The notes: generated by a model not told the origin, from the sequence alone. A stretch of DNA of 64,000 nucleotides from Mytilus californianus (GCF_021869535.1 NW_026262679.1:86549143-86613142); one strand, 5' to 3'; shown: positions 23,891 to 36,419, numbered from the stretch's first letter. Translations and numbers: made by a program.

Positions 23891-25340
23891 TTTAATCCTG
23901 ATAACTTTGATAACTATTTGATAGTCTGAACCGTCATGTTCTTGTGATTTATGATTCAGTAAATTATAGTGCATCATCAATATAGGTAATCAATGCACAG
24001 TACTAGTATGACGCAAAAGGATGTACCCTGTTTTACTGTGTATTTGCATTCATTTCTTGACTAGTAATTTCTAACTAAAATTGGTAGAAGTTAACTCACC
24101 TAAGGTACCTTGTGATGAAATCAGTCATGCACTTTACTTCCTAATGACAGAAAAACATATTGCAAGCTGACAACGAGTGTGATATGGACTATATCGTTGC
24201 CACTATTATGTAGACAAAACGAAGTTAAATGGATTATAATTTCTTATGTCAGACGTTCGTTTCGTCTAGAATCACCAGTGACAATAAAAAATTACAAAAA
24301 TCGGCTAAGAAAAACAATCCGTAACGACATTCGACTTAGGTGTTTACTGCAATAATGTTTGTAAGCTTGAAAATCCTTACAACTTTCAAAACAAAAGAAC
24401 AAAAAAGTACATTTACGTTTAAATGAGCAACAATAGATATGCGAGGGGAACAAGAGGTTCAATATACTTTTATGTCAAACAAAACAGTATAAAATAAAGC
24501 GACAGTAGCCAATATTCAAATCTCACAAATCGATTAAGAAAAGACAAATCAATGTAACAAACAGAAACTGAGGGAATCGCATAAACTCCAACGGAACCAG
24601 GCCGTGTGTGTCAAAAGGATAAGCGCCTCCTGCTATGCATTCATCACTCTTCATGCATATTTACATTCAGTAAAAATGCCACAATCTAAAATAGGACAAA
24701 ATCTGAATAACATTGTTATTGAGCGCTTCTCCGCCAAGAACACGCTGAATTTATGAATGAGATAATTATTAATCTATTCTGGTCAGCTCATTTAGAATAT
24801 GTTCGGGATGGATGTATGTTATGTTTAAAACTATGGTTATGTCAAACCTATATGTGAAAAAATCCGATTCGGAGTTTAAACGTAGCCGAAAGCATGGTGC
24901 ATATTCATATCATATTTGATTGAGGCGACTGTAGTTTACCGATGTTCAAATTTTGTAAATCGATTGGGAAGAGACAAATCACAGTAACAAAAAACTAATC
25001 CGAGGGAATTGCTTTAGTATAAGCGCCTCCTGCTACGCATGCATTGCCCACCGTGCGATTTCACACTCAGTCAACATTGACACGATTGGAAAAATTACAG
25101 ATAAGACGACTTTACTAGTATCTAAAGATCTAAAACCGCGACAACATGTCGGTAATGAGATGAGACACCGACACATCGTATCGAGTAATCAATTTGTGAG
25201 TGTGACCGTAAACTTATTTAGTGTCGATTTCAGTCGTTCTTCCTTATACTTTCGCTGTAGCAGGTTTTGTGTAAGGAGAACTCCCTGTTAATGAAGTGTG
25301 TATAGTGTGAAAAAATTGAAAACAACACGTTTAATAATTT
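23891..25340. other. Intergenic region with degenerate family C repeats
   Basis: No gene seen. Two related stretches (24480-24640 and 24920-25060) share AATCGATT(A/G)(A/G)GAA(A/G)AGACAAATC, CTGAGGGAAT-like words and GCGCCTCCTGCTA(T/C)GCAT. Weaker relatives are at 54720-54800 and 60650-60760. The rest is AT-rich without recognisable content. Confidence 0.45.
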
Positions 25341-25343
25341 CAT

Positions 25344-25387
25344 GTGTCCGAAGCGCTTTTCTGGATTTACCTTCATCAGGAACGCTC
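25344..25387 (-). ncRNA. Second hammerhead-like family, copy 1
   Basis: On the - strand the order is GAGCGTTC, CTGATGA, a short stem II (GG and CC around TAAAT), GAAA, AGCGC, triplet TTC, GGACAC. Stem I can pair GTTC with GGAC. This mirrors the layout of the first family with almost no sequence shared outside the core. It lies just 3' of a reverse-transcriptase remnant in the same orientation. Stem II closes with a non-canonical A-A, so activity is uncertain. Confidence 0.45.
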
Positions 25388-25599
25388 AATGCCAAACATT
25401 TGAAATCCGAGGGATGTATAAGTACCGAAACAGTTGAAGAGCTATATGACAAAAATACCTAAAACAAATAGCCAAATTCATCTAAGGTCAACTTTACCTG
25501 AGGGAGTTGAAACCTTAGTTTCTTTATAATTTCAAAATTTATAAACGGACATGCACGGGCATAATGAATCAACTGAGATATGTAAACGCTATACGACGG

Positions 25600-28500
25600 G
25601 ACAAAGGGCATGTTACTGCTGAGAAATGGGAAGTGGACTATTGGAAAGTTAAACTCATCACGTTTGTCACTGATTCTAGTTTGAAGTAGACAATATGTGT
25701 CGATATCAAGTCGAGGAAAAGATCAATATATAAAGCAGGCCTTCTAAATTCACTAGGATATACGAGATATAAGCACTCATTGGAATGTAGGTTATCTATT
25801 GAACGAACATCATCAATATATCAGAAAGTAAAATTAAATGACTTTGCAAGATGTTTTTTTTCTTTATGTCTATGACAAAGTTCTGTATGAGTTCTGTTTC
25901 ATAGAAGTTTAAACATAATAGACCACTTTCGAGTTTGTCCTTCACCGGAAAAAAAAGTCGTCAATTATGCGCGCCTTTATGGCGTCATTTACAAGATAGA
26001 GGGGGTCGCCTGTATCCCTGCACTATTAACGTTCATCAAGCGTCTTAGTGATCGTCATTGTGCAGGATAAACTAGAAATAATGTTTGTTCCGTATGTACT
26101 TAATCACAATTCCCTAATGTTAGCAAGGCTTATTGTCAATTATGAGAATTCAATTTGCCGAATAATTCGTGCAATATAGCATCATAGTTTTCCAACCACT
26201 CGCTCATCATGGGAACGTAAGTGACGATGCCCCTTTACACACGAATGATGTTCACTAAAACCAAAGTTTTGACGGAAATGCACCGAACTCGAAAGTTGTC
26301 TATTCGGTCAGTAGTGGTGCACAATAAATAACCATTGGAATACCGACTATCTGCTAAAATATCAATCCACCAAACTCAACAAATATGTTGTCGATACAAA
26401 AAGTCCAGCATTTTGATGATATTATCTTCGGTGTATTTGTTGTTGGAATCAGAATAATTCTTAACAAAATAAAGATTTTCATGACCTAAAACAAGGAAGT
26501 TGTCTTCACGTTTCTAATTTTTGTAGAAAAAGGTCTGTTTGATGGGACGATGTAGTCGATCTTTCAATTGAGCATGGGGAAAACTAGCACTACAAACCAG
26601 TAAAAGTCTGAAATGGCCTATATCTGTACTCGACTGGACTGATTTTTACTCGACCAGTCTGATTTTTACTCGACCAGTCTGAATTGGTCTGAAATTTACT
26701 TGATAATACTCGACTGTAGTCTGAACCATACTTAACAGTCTGAACTTGTACTCGACCAGTACTTAACCATTTTATACGCGTCTGAACCATGCTCGACCTA
26801 GTCTGAACCATGCTCGACCTAGTCTGAACCATACTCGACCTAGTCTGAATCATGCTCGACCTAGTCTGAACCATACTCGACCAAGTCTTAACCAACCTAG
26901 ACCTATTTTTTGTATCTATCTATTGTATTTCATCAATTTAGGAACTGTTTTTAACAACAGCTATTTCCCCTGGCTAGAAATTTGAACAACAATTTGAAAT
27001 TAAAAATGTATTCAATATAGCATTGAAATCAAAATTTCACAATAAACATAATATAACTTCAACACCATATTCATCAACACGTAAATACATATATCACCTT
27101 TAAAATAAAAATAAAACAAGCTGATCAAATAATCTCAAAACTGAATTGTGACTAATATTTTCAATGTTATTCAAAAAATTTTGAATGTTTCAGATATATT
27201 TTATGGTTACTGGACAATTTTCACCATTATAGATTTATGGTGTCAGTTGAGTTTAGTTAATAATGCAGTGAACATTTTTTTTTATTAAAACATATATAAA
27301 ATAGCATATAACATGTATAAAGCAACTTGATAAATTTAAAAAATGACACCTTTGTTTTGTTAAACCAAGAATTTAATATAATCATGATAATAGAACTTCC
27401 ATAGTAATCCTGTGATAAACTTTTAAAAAAGGAAATGTGTTCCAAAGTTACAGTAAAAACTTATTTCAATTAAATTTAAATAATTTTTGTCAAAATTAAA
27501 AACATGGCATACAATAAGCACTTTAATACGGTTTAATTACCTCAGTACATGTATGTTTTACAGGTAAAAAGAAAGCCCTATTTTTCTTAAACTCGTGTAT
27601 TACTTATCTAGTGTATTCAAAAGGCCTTGTGATTTAAGTTTCACATGATGTTGCAATTTTGAATGAATGTTATTTAGAATTTAATACTCTCTGACCAGGT
27701 GTGATCTTTTTCATGAGTTTGCCCCAAGCAGGATGTTACTTCACCACTAATCAGAAGAAAAATTTTATTAATTTCTTTAATTTTTATCCCTTTTTGATAT
27801 ATATTGTATAAAATATATCCCAAATTATAATAATAGATATATTTCTAAAATAAGGTAAAACAATTTCAGTGATTTTGTTGGCTGTTGTTACCTCATTAAA
27901 AAGATAATTATATAACTATTGTACATTTTTTGTATGTAACCATGAAACCTATGTAGTTTTCATTTAGGAATTTTGGAAAATTAATTTTAAAAAAAACACA
28001 TGCCAAACAAGAAGCACCTTTATAAGGTTTAATTACCCTCAGTATATGTGTGGTTTTTAGGTAAAAGAAAATCTTTTTTTAACAAAACTCCTAAATTTTA
28101 AAATTAATATAATTGAATTATTACATAAGATAATTTGATTCAACTATCTCTATTTGATAAATCTGAGAATCAGGTAAGAATGTAAAAATCTGTTTTATAA
28201 TATATCTTTATTTTATTGTGGCTGTTGTCATGTCAGTTAAAAAGAAATTTATTTTAACAGTTAAAATTTAGAAAAAGTAGAGATTATTTGGTCAAGTATG
28301 GTTCAGACTGGTCGAGTATTGTTCAAACCTTTGGTAGAGTATGGTTTAGACTGAAAAAAGTAGGTCGAGTACAGGTCGAGAATGGGTTAAGACTGTTTCA
28401 GACTTGTCGAGTAATAGTTCAGACTATTTTCAATGGCAAAGATAAGGGTCAAGTACAAATCAGTACAGTCGAGTATGGTTAAGACTGGGGTCGAGTAATG

Positions 28501-28880
28501 TAGAGTAAAATTCAGACCAATTCAGACTGGTCGAGTAAAAATCAGTACAGTCGAGTACAGATATAGGCCATTTCAGACTTTTACTGGTTTGTAGTGTAGT
28601 GTAAAGCATAGAAAAATCAAAGGTTTTGATATTTATAAAATCTTTAAGATCCACATCTGATTGACACCGCTGGTTGAATATTCCTCATCAGAATATTTCT
28701 GAAGGCCATCTTTTACTATCAATAGAATGGTGGAAAGAACTTTAGAAACATGTTTAGTCGAACATCTAGACGACCCGGTTATATATCGTTCTTTATAGGA
28801 TTTATGTGAAATTAAGATATTCAGTATAAAGACGGGACATTTTCATCGATCTTTTTATGTTTTTTTATTAACATAACTTT
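25600..28880 (-). pseudogene. Reverse-transcriptase remnant (probable Penelope-like), split by a CACTA element
   Basis: Read on the - strand. About 28880-28600 encodes RYITGSSRCSTKHVSKVL, SGVNQMWILK and, in another frame, KTFDFSMLYT. The frame resumes beyond the transposon at 26587 with matches to HAQLKDRL-, DNIFVEFGG- and VGIPM-like RT blocks near 26330-26420, and the catalytic YIDDV near 25810. Stops (one just before YIDD) and frame shifts make it a pseudogene. RT block order and the nearby hammerhead-like motif favour a Penelope-like element; another non-LTR class is possible. Confidence 0.68.
26588..28596. mobile_element. Non-autonomous CACTA (EnSpm-type) DNA transposon, 2,009 bp
   Basis: The ends are CACTACAAACCAGTAAAAG and its reverse complement; the first ~50 bp of the two ends differ at one position and similarity continues to about 100 bp. 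TAG flanks both sides (26585-26587, 28597-28599), a perfect 3-bp target duplication. Arrays of AGTCTGAACCAT plus CTCGACC units fill the subterminal regions in mirror orientation (26630-26905 and 28285-28570). Termini, 3-bp duplication and subterminal arrays are the hallmarks of CACTA elements. The AT-rich interior shows no transposase. Confidence 0.9.
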
Positions 28881-29545
28881 TTTTGTGCTCATCACACTAT
28901 AGTTTATAAGCATACATCTCCCCATCCAAATTATTAATTGTCAAAGACGTTATGACAAAGCAAAATGTTAATTTATACATCACTATTTTGGATTTTGTTT
29001 TATTCAGAATGACGAGTGTTTATATACATTAATACAAATTTAAACACCTACTGTAACAATGGTATGTTTGCCTATATCATATTTATGTTAAATAAAATAC
29101 AAGTCCCCATTTAAGATCGCACATAAACTTTTCAATTCTATCTAAGAAAGTATGGATTTTTAAGTCACGTATAATAAATAAAATCCTATTTTTCAACATT
29201 TTCAAGTTTTGTTAATATCAGCTAATTATGCTAATAAAAATGGAGCTTAGGAAGTATTTAATTCCTATTTTGTGTTTCTGATAATAACATGCACATGTTT
29301 ACATGCGCCAACGGTTATATGTAAATCGTGACTGTTTTGGCACGTTTAACGTGTAATTGTTTTTGGGAACACATGTATATTGGATGTTATGCAACATGTG
29401 GTTGACACTTTTTTGTCCTAAAGCATAAGCAGATATATATATTATATATCTTTGTTGATAAATTCAGAAATCCTAACAGGGAACTACGGTCCAAACTTCC
29501 TAAGACAAATAAACTCATCATAGATACCAGGATTAAATTTTGTAC

Positions 29546-29594
29546 TTAAGCCAGACGCGCGTTTCGTCTACAAAAGCCTCATCAGTGACGCTCG
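29546..29594 (-). ncRNA. Hammerhead ribozyme motif, copy 5
   Basis: On the - strand: GAGCGTCA, CTGATGA, stem II GGCT with AGAC (one mismatch), CGAAAC, GCGC, triplet GTC, TGGCTTA. Both core blocks are intact. The surrounding fragment 29505-29640 is the reverse complement of the 21.9-kb repeat, starting at CTCATCATAGATACCAGG on the + strand. Confidence 0.7.
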
Positions 29595-29689
29595 AATCCA
29601 AAAAAGTTGACCTTTAGTTAGATGAGTTTAGTTTTTTATCATGTCATTTTTGTTATACCGGTATAGCTCGGCATGTGTTTAGGTCTTGT

Positions 29690-29790
29690 ACATCCTTGGG
29701 TTTCAAAACTTTCTGTTTGAGCGTTCCCGATGTAGGTAAATCCTGACTAGCGATTCGGACGCACGAAATGAATAAAGTTCAATCTTCATT
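29690..29790 (+). repeat. Second hammerhead-like family, copy 2 (decayed)
   Basis: Inverted relative to 25315-25420. GAGCGTTCCCGATGTAGGTA, AATCCTGACTAGCG and ATTCGGACGCACGAAATG align with that copy. The core reads CCGATGT and GACT here, so it should be inactive. Confidence 0.55.
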
Positions 29791-29889
29791 TACTAGCATT
29801 TGGTCAATACACATATACCACTGCTTGTTGACTGTAAGTCCCCGATGATATCATCAATTCAGTAGTCAGTGCTTCGGTCGGAAGATAGT

Positions 29890-31070
29890 AATTTCGTATC
29901 TTGGCTATTTCGTACCTTTGTCTTTACGTACCCAACATTTTCAATTTTGCACCTATCATTTTCCGTCTCGTACCATATGGGCCAATGGTATATACCATTT
30001 CGTACCTTATAGACTAAATGCATGTCTAATATTTCGCATCATTTAGCTCTTAATCGTTGACATTTTGTACCAACAACGATATTTGTGATTTTGTAAAACA
30101 CAGATTAATTATCAAAAAAGGGAAAAACCTGTATACTGCCTCATATCAGTTTTTTTTTATATTTAATGTATTACGGTGCAAAATGGTGTTCAAGTTTTGG
30201 AGATGATATCATATCAACAAAAGCAGTAAAATGCTTCCAGCACTATAAATTTTCCAAAGATCTATGATTGGTTAAATTAAGCAGTACATGGAAACTTCAA
30301 TAGTTTTGATTACGCTTTTTTGTGTGCAATGTTTATCTTTAATTGATTTTTAACTCTACACATATGAGTTTAGTTAACCAACAACGGAATAATAATCTGC
30401 AACTGCTTTTATAGTCATTTACAGTTGTTTATGAATGTAATGCAGTAAAAAGGGACACATCCTGATATTCAATTAAGAAGGAAGCCATACATTTTAATGT
30501 TTGCATAAGAATTTTCACCTTATGTGACCAATTAAAGAACTTGCTATTACAATATCACTATAACGTATTTCGTTTTGAATAAGCACGCAAAAATAATCAC
30601 TGGACGTAAAAATATAAAACATTGATTAAAGAACATGTGGAGTAAATATCAATGAGGCATTTTTACCATGAAATGACACGCAAGTCTTCCATATGGTACG
30701 AAATGGCATGATATATATCTTCCTGATGGTATGAAAAGACAAACATAAAAACACTTCCATCAAGTGCGAAATAACATACATATCAATCTTCCTTATGGTT
30801 CGAAATGACATAACAAAAAACGTCCAAAAGGTACGAAGTGGCATATATATAATATGATATACAAATCTTCCATATGGTACAAAATCGCATATTCATAAAT
30901 CATTTATATGGTATGAAGTGGCATACATATTAATCATTCCGAAATGGCATACTTATAAATCTTTTATATTGTAAGAAATGACTTACATATAAATCTTCCA
31001 TAAGGTACGAAATTGCATACATACAAATCTTCCATGTGGTACGAAATCGTCCAGGTACGAATTGGTAAGA
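29890..31070. repeat. Element with inverted subterminal arrays of GGTACGAAAT units
   Basis: The left part (29890-30070) carries repeated ATTTCGTACC words and the right part (30640-31065) carries about ten ~40-bp units built on CTTCCATATGGTACGAAAT. Polarity is therefore inverted about a ~550-bp unique centre. The outermost words, CGTATCTTGGCTATTTCG on the left and the complement of CGAAATCGTCCAGGTACG on the right, are similar. I could not fix a target duplication. Possibly a non-autonomous DNA transposon. Confidence 0.5.
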
Positions 31071-31289
31071 GAACAAAATGGTTTTTGTTAGGTTACGATT
31101 CGATTATCGCTTGCGACAAAAAGGGGAATACTTATATTCAAAACTTTTTGTTACCGGTGACGGAAAAATTCTGGATTGTCCTGCTTTCTAGTTGGTTTAT
31201 GAATGTCTCTGAGTACGTACATGCATCAATGACAATAAATAATTAAAGAAAGGAAAGAGTAATATTTTAAGTCAAGGATATTGTATTAA
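31071..31289. other. Short unassigned intergenic stretch
   Basis: Nothing recognisable; a short open frame crossing its left boundary is built from the preceding tandem repeat and is not credible. Confidence 0.4.
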
Positions 31290-32860
31290 AAAATACGACC
31301 GAGTTAAGCTTTGCATTAAAAATTCATCTTTAAAGATGGCATGCATTTGCCAGAGAAAATTAAAAAAAAATCTCGTTTTGTTTACCCACACGGTAACTTG
31401 CTCAAACATAACTCAACTGGTAAAGAGAAATGTTTTGAAAAAATTGGAATTTTCTAATTTTTTTCCTTCTTAGCGTTCCCGCGCAACAGCTTTATTCTTC
31501 AAAACCGATTTTTTCTCTATGAAATGAATTCCATGAGTTAACTCCCGTACACCTTCAGGTTCAGTAAATTTCAGTAGTCTACCATTATGAACAGATTGTG
31601 TGATCGTGAACATTTTTTCTAGCTATATTTTCATCAGATAATAGTAAAACAACGGAAAATCATATAGATTCCAGCAATATTACGGAATTACAAAACAGTT
31701 TATGCCAATACAATGGTCATAACGGTTTTTTTAGGTACTAATAAGTCTTTTATAGTTCAGCATACTATTAGGTGTTTTAGGGAAAGCCTCTAGATCTCGA
31801 TAAAAAAATGAATGACCAGAAAATAAAGTAGAAAAAAAATAAAGTTCACTAGGAATAACATCAAATACACCAATCTCGAGTTTATTTTAATAAATGAGTT
31901 ACACCGATTGACCTGAGGTCAATCTGCGTGAACGATGTCATCGAACAATCGGTTCTTGCTTGATAATACACATTTAAGCATTGTGCCAGAAAATTTTCGG
32001 GATTTTTGGAAAATGTGTGTGCGAGGTTCTCACAAATCTGATTTCATTCGTAATAAGCATTTGTTCTGCCAGCTTGTTATATTAGCCAATGTTATATCAC
32101 TGACCATGATACGTTTTTAGGTTCTGACTGTTTGGCATAACAGACTCTATTGTCAGGAAACTCCCAAAAATTGAAGGCTCTAAATTTCACATTACCTAAA
32201 ACAGAAGCTGACGTCCGGGTTTTGTAAGGACTATAAAAAAAACACATATAGGTTAATTATTAGTATCATAATTATTTTGAAAAAGAAAGGGCTCTTACGG
32301 CCCATCCTTTTATTGTGAAATTCATTCAAATTGTTGTAAAACGAAATAAATGTAAATTAATACTGTAAAATGAATAAACTTTTGTTGAAAGAATTGCCAT
32401 ATTTTTTACAATATCGTTTAAAATTTGTCTGAAATGAGTACAATTGATTTATTACAAATAACATCTCAACATATTACGTAGATATATCTATTATCATACT
32501 TATCTTATCCGCTTCACGACAACTGTCTTTCCTGAAAAGAAAAAAACATATCTACAATGAATCATAATCAAAATGACTTTTTGCCAAGATAAAAATTTGT
32601 CACCTACCGTAACTTTTATGTGTTTTCGATACAAGCCAAACAGTTATGAGTACACAATTCATATATGTTAGTTGCAACCGATTATCGAAATTTTAAGTGG
32701 ATTCCGGATTTTTACTTCTCTAGTTCGGAAAAAAATGTTAAAACCTTTGAAATGAACGCCCCCGAATTACATGGCATCTAAAACAGTAGCTGTCGTCTGG
32801 GTTTTGTAAGTACTTTACAGGCAGCATCTAATTTATACGTTTCGTCTGAAAGTTATCGAA
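31290..32860 (+). repeat. Paralogous segment D, sense copy
   Basis: Shares ordered blocks with 46740-47700 on the opposite strand. ACACGGTAACTTGCTCAA and AGCGTTCCCG near 31390-31490, ACTTATCTTATCCGC near 32495 and GTCGTCTGGGTTTTGTAAG near 32790 all recur there. The block AAAACAGWAGCTGNCGTC occurs twice in this copy (32200, 32775). A short peptide-like stretch in both copies (HTVTCS, SRAT-LFFK, SRTP) has stops in this one. Confidence 0.6.
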
Positions 32861-32946
32861 AATGAAAACAAACAGACTTCCTAAATATAGAATAAAGCCA
32901 TTTTTTTTATACCAATGCAAATGTCAAACGAAAAGCATACACGGAA

Positions 32947-32973
<27 letters not shown>
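32947..32973. repeat. (AT)n microsatellite
   Basis: Uninterrupted AT dinucleotide run of about 27 bp. Confidence 0.9.
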
Positions 32974-32978
<5 letters not shown>

Positions 32979-33084
32979 ACTTTACAAACATTCCTGTTAT
33001 TGTATTGGGAAGGACATTTTGAGAATAAATTCATTTTCATGTCAGGGTTTTTTTGAAAGCAGTTTTATCGAGCTTTTATTTACA

Positions 33085-33330
33085 TGAACAATACGACGGA
33101 TGCCACATGCTGAGCAGGATCTGCTTACTTTTCCAGAGTACCTGAGAACTACAACGGTTTTTGTTGGGGTTCGTGCTGCTCTGTCTTTAGTTTTCTATGT
33201 TGTGTTTTGTGAACCCTTGTTTGTCTTTAGATCTTTTTCTGTTTTTGCCATGGCGTTGTCAGTTTATTTTCGATTTTTTTTTAGTTTGAATGTCCCTTTG
33301 GGGTCTTTCGCCACTCTTTTCTTAGCAATA
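33085..33330 (+). repeat. Retroelement 3' tail, family B, copy 3
   Basis: Contains TACGACGGATGCCACATG, TGAGCAGGATCTGCTTAC, GGGGTTCGTGCTGCTCTG, TTGCCATGGCGTTGTCAG and TTTGAATGTCCCTTTGG in the order seen in the 9.2-kb copy. The open frame across it is not shared with other copies. Confidence 0.7.
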
Positions 33331-33574
33331 CATGGAAGTTCAACAACGCTAAAAGACAAAATCAGCCTAGGTATAGTACCATCATTTTGCGTCCGCTGTT
33401 AATGTGTCCCCTTATTGATGGTGGCTAACAAAGAAAAATACTCACTATTTCTATTGTTTTGTTTTAAATAATGATTAGTTCAAGGAGGGATAGTGAGGTT
33501 TTATGTAATATACATGTGGTAGATCTGTCCTAAAAGTTAATAATGAACAAGACTTACATTAATCCTCCATCCAT

Positions 33575-35465
33575 GTCCAGTGCACAATGTTAAAACAATA
33601 TTGTCGACATCGCGATATTTACAATGTTAACACGATATCGTGTCAACATCGTTTACATCGTTAACATTGTAACAACTCTTATATACTGTTTACGTCGTTG
33701 ACATCGTTAACATCGCGATGTATACAATGTATTATCAATATCGTGTTTACATCGTTTGCATTGTAGTATGCACGATATGGTGTTAACATTATTTATAATG
33801 TTTGAAATGTAATAAAATGTTTACATCGTTTACATCGATATATTACAATTTATTAACGATATATTATTGATTACAAATGTGTAAATTTTTGTAATTGGAT
33901 AACACTACGGAGATGTCAGTCTATATTCAGGAAACTGTCGGGGTATATACTGTATTTTTTACCCCAATTGGAACATCAAAAACGTCATTATAGCAAACGT
34001 TACTATGCAGAACACTTAAAGAATGTAAGAGGCTCTCAGAGGGAAAAAAAATGGCGTGTATCCGTCAATAATATGTTTTTAATTTTAAACCACGCTATTT
34101 ACACATTCAATACTTAAGTAGTCAGATAAAAGTGTCTTAAAGATCTGTCACAAATTATTGCATATATGATAGAATTATTTTCACAGCAAATTATAAAATC
34201 ATTTACATATGCGGAAAATATCAAGTTGTTTTTTCAGTATTTGTTGTTGTTAAAAAAATATATAGAAAATACAAACGGTATACATGAAATCTAAAACTTT
34301 ATTGAAAAATATCAATGAAATATTTGAGAAGATGGAAAACTTGTATTTAAAAGAATTACACAAAATAGTAAGAAATGATAAACATGTACTGAATATATAT
34401 ACTGCGTGGTGAATGTTGAACAAATACCTGATATTGATAAAAAAAAAAAAAAAGGCAGGGATAATAAGTAATATATGTGTAGTTCGGGTTTCAGACATAG
34501 TATATATTGTGACATTCCCGGCTTAGGGTTTATACGATGTGAACGATGGGAACACGAAGGTATAGACTCTATATACAACATAAACATGATGTTGACACGA
34601 TATTGTTAACATTGCGATGTATACGATGTGAACGATGTAAACACAAAGGTATAGACTTGTAACACAACATTAATACGATGTTAACGTTGTGAACGATGTA
34701 AACACGATATTTTCAACTTCACGATGTATACGATGTGAACGATGTAAACAGAAAGGTATAGACTCTATAAACAACATAAACACGATGTTGACAAGATATT
34801 GTCAACATCACGATGTATACGATGTGAATGATGTAAACACAAAAGTATAGACTTGGTACACACCATTTATACAATGTTGACGATGTGAACACGATATTGT
34901 CAACATCACGATGTATAAGCTGTGAACGATGTAAACACAAAGGTACAGAACATATATATAGATAGGATACAATGTAAACACAATAATGACACGATAAAGT
35001 AGACATTGCGATGTTGACAATATCGACAAAACATCGTGCACTGGATATACTTCTAGTCCTACAGTATAACAACTACGCAAGTTCAATTCATAGAGGAGAA
35101 CACAAGTTAACGATGTGAACGATGTATACACGATATTTTCAACTTCACGATGTATACGATGTGAACGATGTTAACAGAAAGGTATAGACTCTATATACAA
35201 CATAAACACGATGTTGACACGATATTGTCAACATCACGATGTATACGATGTGAATGATGTAAACACAAAAGTATAGACTTGTTACACACCATTTATACAA
35301 TGTTGACGATGTGAACACGATATTGTCAACATCACGATGTATACTATGTGAACGATGTAAACGAACATATATATAGATAGGATACAATGTAAACACGATA
35401 ATGACACGATAAAGTAGACATTGCGATGTTGACAATATCGACAAAACATCGTGCACTGGACATAC
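33575..35465. repeat. AACGATGT-type array with inverted polarity and a ~420-bp tandem duplication
   Basis: The left part (33575-33860) is packed with ACATCGTT-type words; the right part (34550-35460) with the complementary AACGATGT, GATGTATAC and GATATTGTCAACATC. About 700 bp of unrelated AT-rich DNA lies between. The end words are inverted: GTCCAGTGCACAATGTT at 33576 against complement GTCCAGTGCACGATGTT at 35030-35045 and again near 35450. The right part is duplicated in tandem (34690-35109 and 35110-35523) with an ~11-bp deletion in the second copy. No target duplication was found. Confidence 0.65.
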
Positions 35466-35523
35466 TTCTAGTCCTACAGTATAACAACTACGCAAGTTCA
35501 ATTCATAGAGGAGCACACAAGTT

Positions 35524-36419
35524 AAACTATGTCAGGCCATATTTCTAATTCTAACACGGTTTGATCAAATTTAAACATGCATTTCTTTTATGATTGAACG
35601 TTGTTATCAACAGTGAGTGGTGTATCGCTCGTTATCTAATCGAGTTATTTAACATCAAATATATTTTGTATTAACTAAATACTTATTTTTGCCATAACTT
35701 TTTCTATTATACTTGATGTTAAATACCTTAATTAAGTTAATTGATAACATGATAAGGAAATACGTAATAATTAATGTATAAATTTTGACTATCAGTGCTT
35801 ATATAGCAGTGTCGAATGCACATACTGTCAGATGATCCGTATATAATATTATCTCCCCTTTCTGACGTGCTTCCAATTTTAGAACTCATTAAAGCCACTA
35901 AGATCTTAGCCACACCATTAAGCTACCAATCAGAACAAACTGTTGTTGCGTAATAATTTCATGACAGCGTGTATATCGACTGACACTAATAGCTTCGCAT
36001 CGTGACATAGAAAACGGTATAGCAAGATCTAATGAGTATCTGGGGTTACTGACAACGGATTCTGTTTGTTAGATGACTAAGATTTTATAATGTATTATGG
36101 TTTATTTTACGTATACTTCACTTGTAAAATGCTACAAATTTTTTTTAAGAGATTGAATAGAAAGAAGTGACAACTGTCGTTTATATAAAAAGAAAGAACT
36201 TTCTGTAATTTTAACTATGTTACTACCCTTTTGAACTCTAATCTTTCAACATCTAATTTTTTTCTTCTTTAATATTTGGTAATGTTGCGCTACTTTCAAC
36301 ATTTAATGCTACATGTTTCTTTTTCCACACTTTACACAACAGTTCCTTATTTCAAACTTTATTAGTGTTATACGTAATTATTAGTCCGACTGAAATACTT
36401 ATATCTCAATGTTTTTCTA
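35524..36419. other. AT-rich intergenic sequence
   Basis: I see no gene, RNA or repeat family here beyond short A/T runs and two mirrored words around 35650-35740 (TCGAGTTATTTAACATCAA against TTGATGTTAAATACCTTAA). Confidence 0.4.

Noticed and set aside
26590..26895. Open frame on the - strand with repeating MVQTRSS units
   Set aside because: It is translated from the CACTA subterminal array; the repeat unit is 21 bp, a multiple of three, so it stays open by arithmetic. The matching array on the other side does not keep the frame.
33578..35045. hAT transposon, because the ends contain CAGTG
   Set aside because: No 8-bp duplication flanks CAGTG, and the inverted similarity runs past it into GTC.
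34719..35516. Four overlapping - strand frames of 107-123 codons rich in Tyr, Ile and Ser
   Set aside because: All arise from the AACGATGT array and its tandem duplication; no domain or start context supports a gene.
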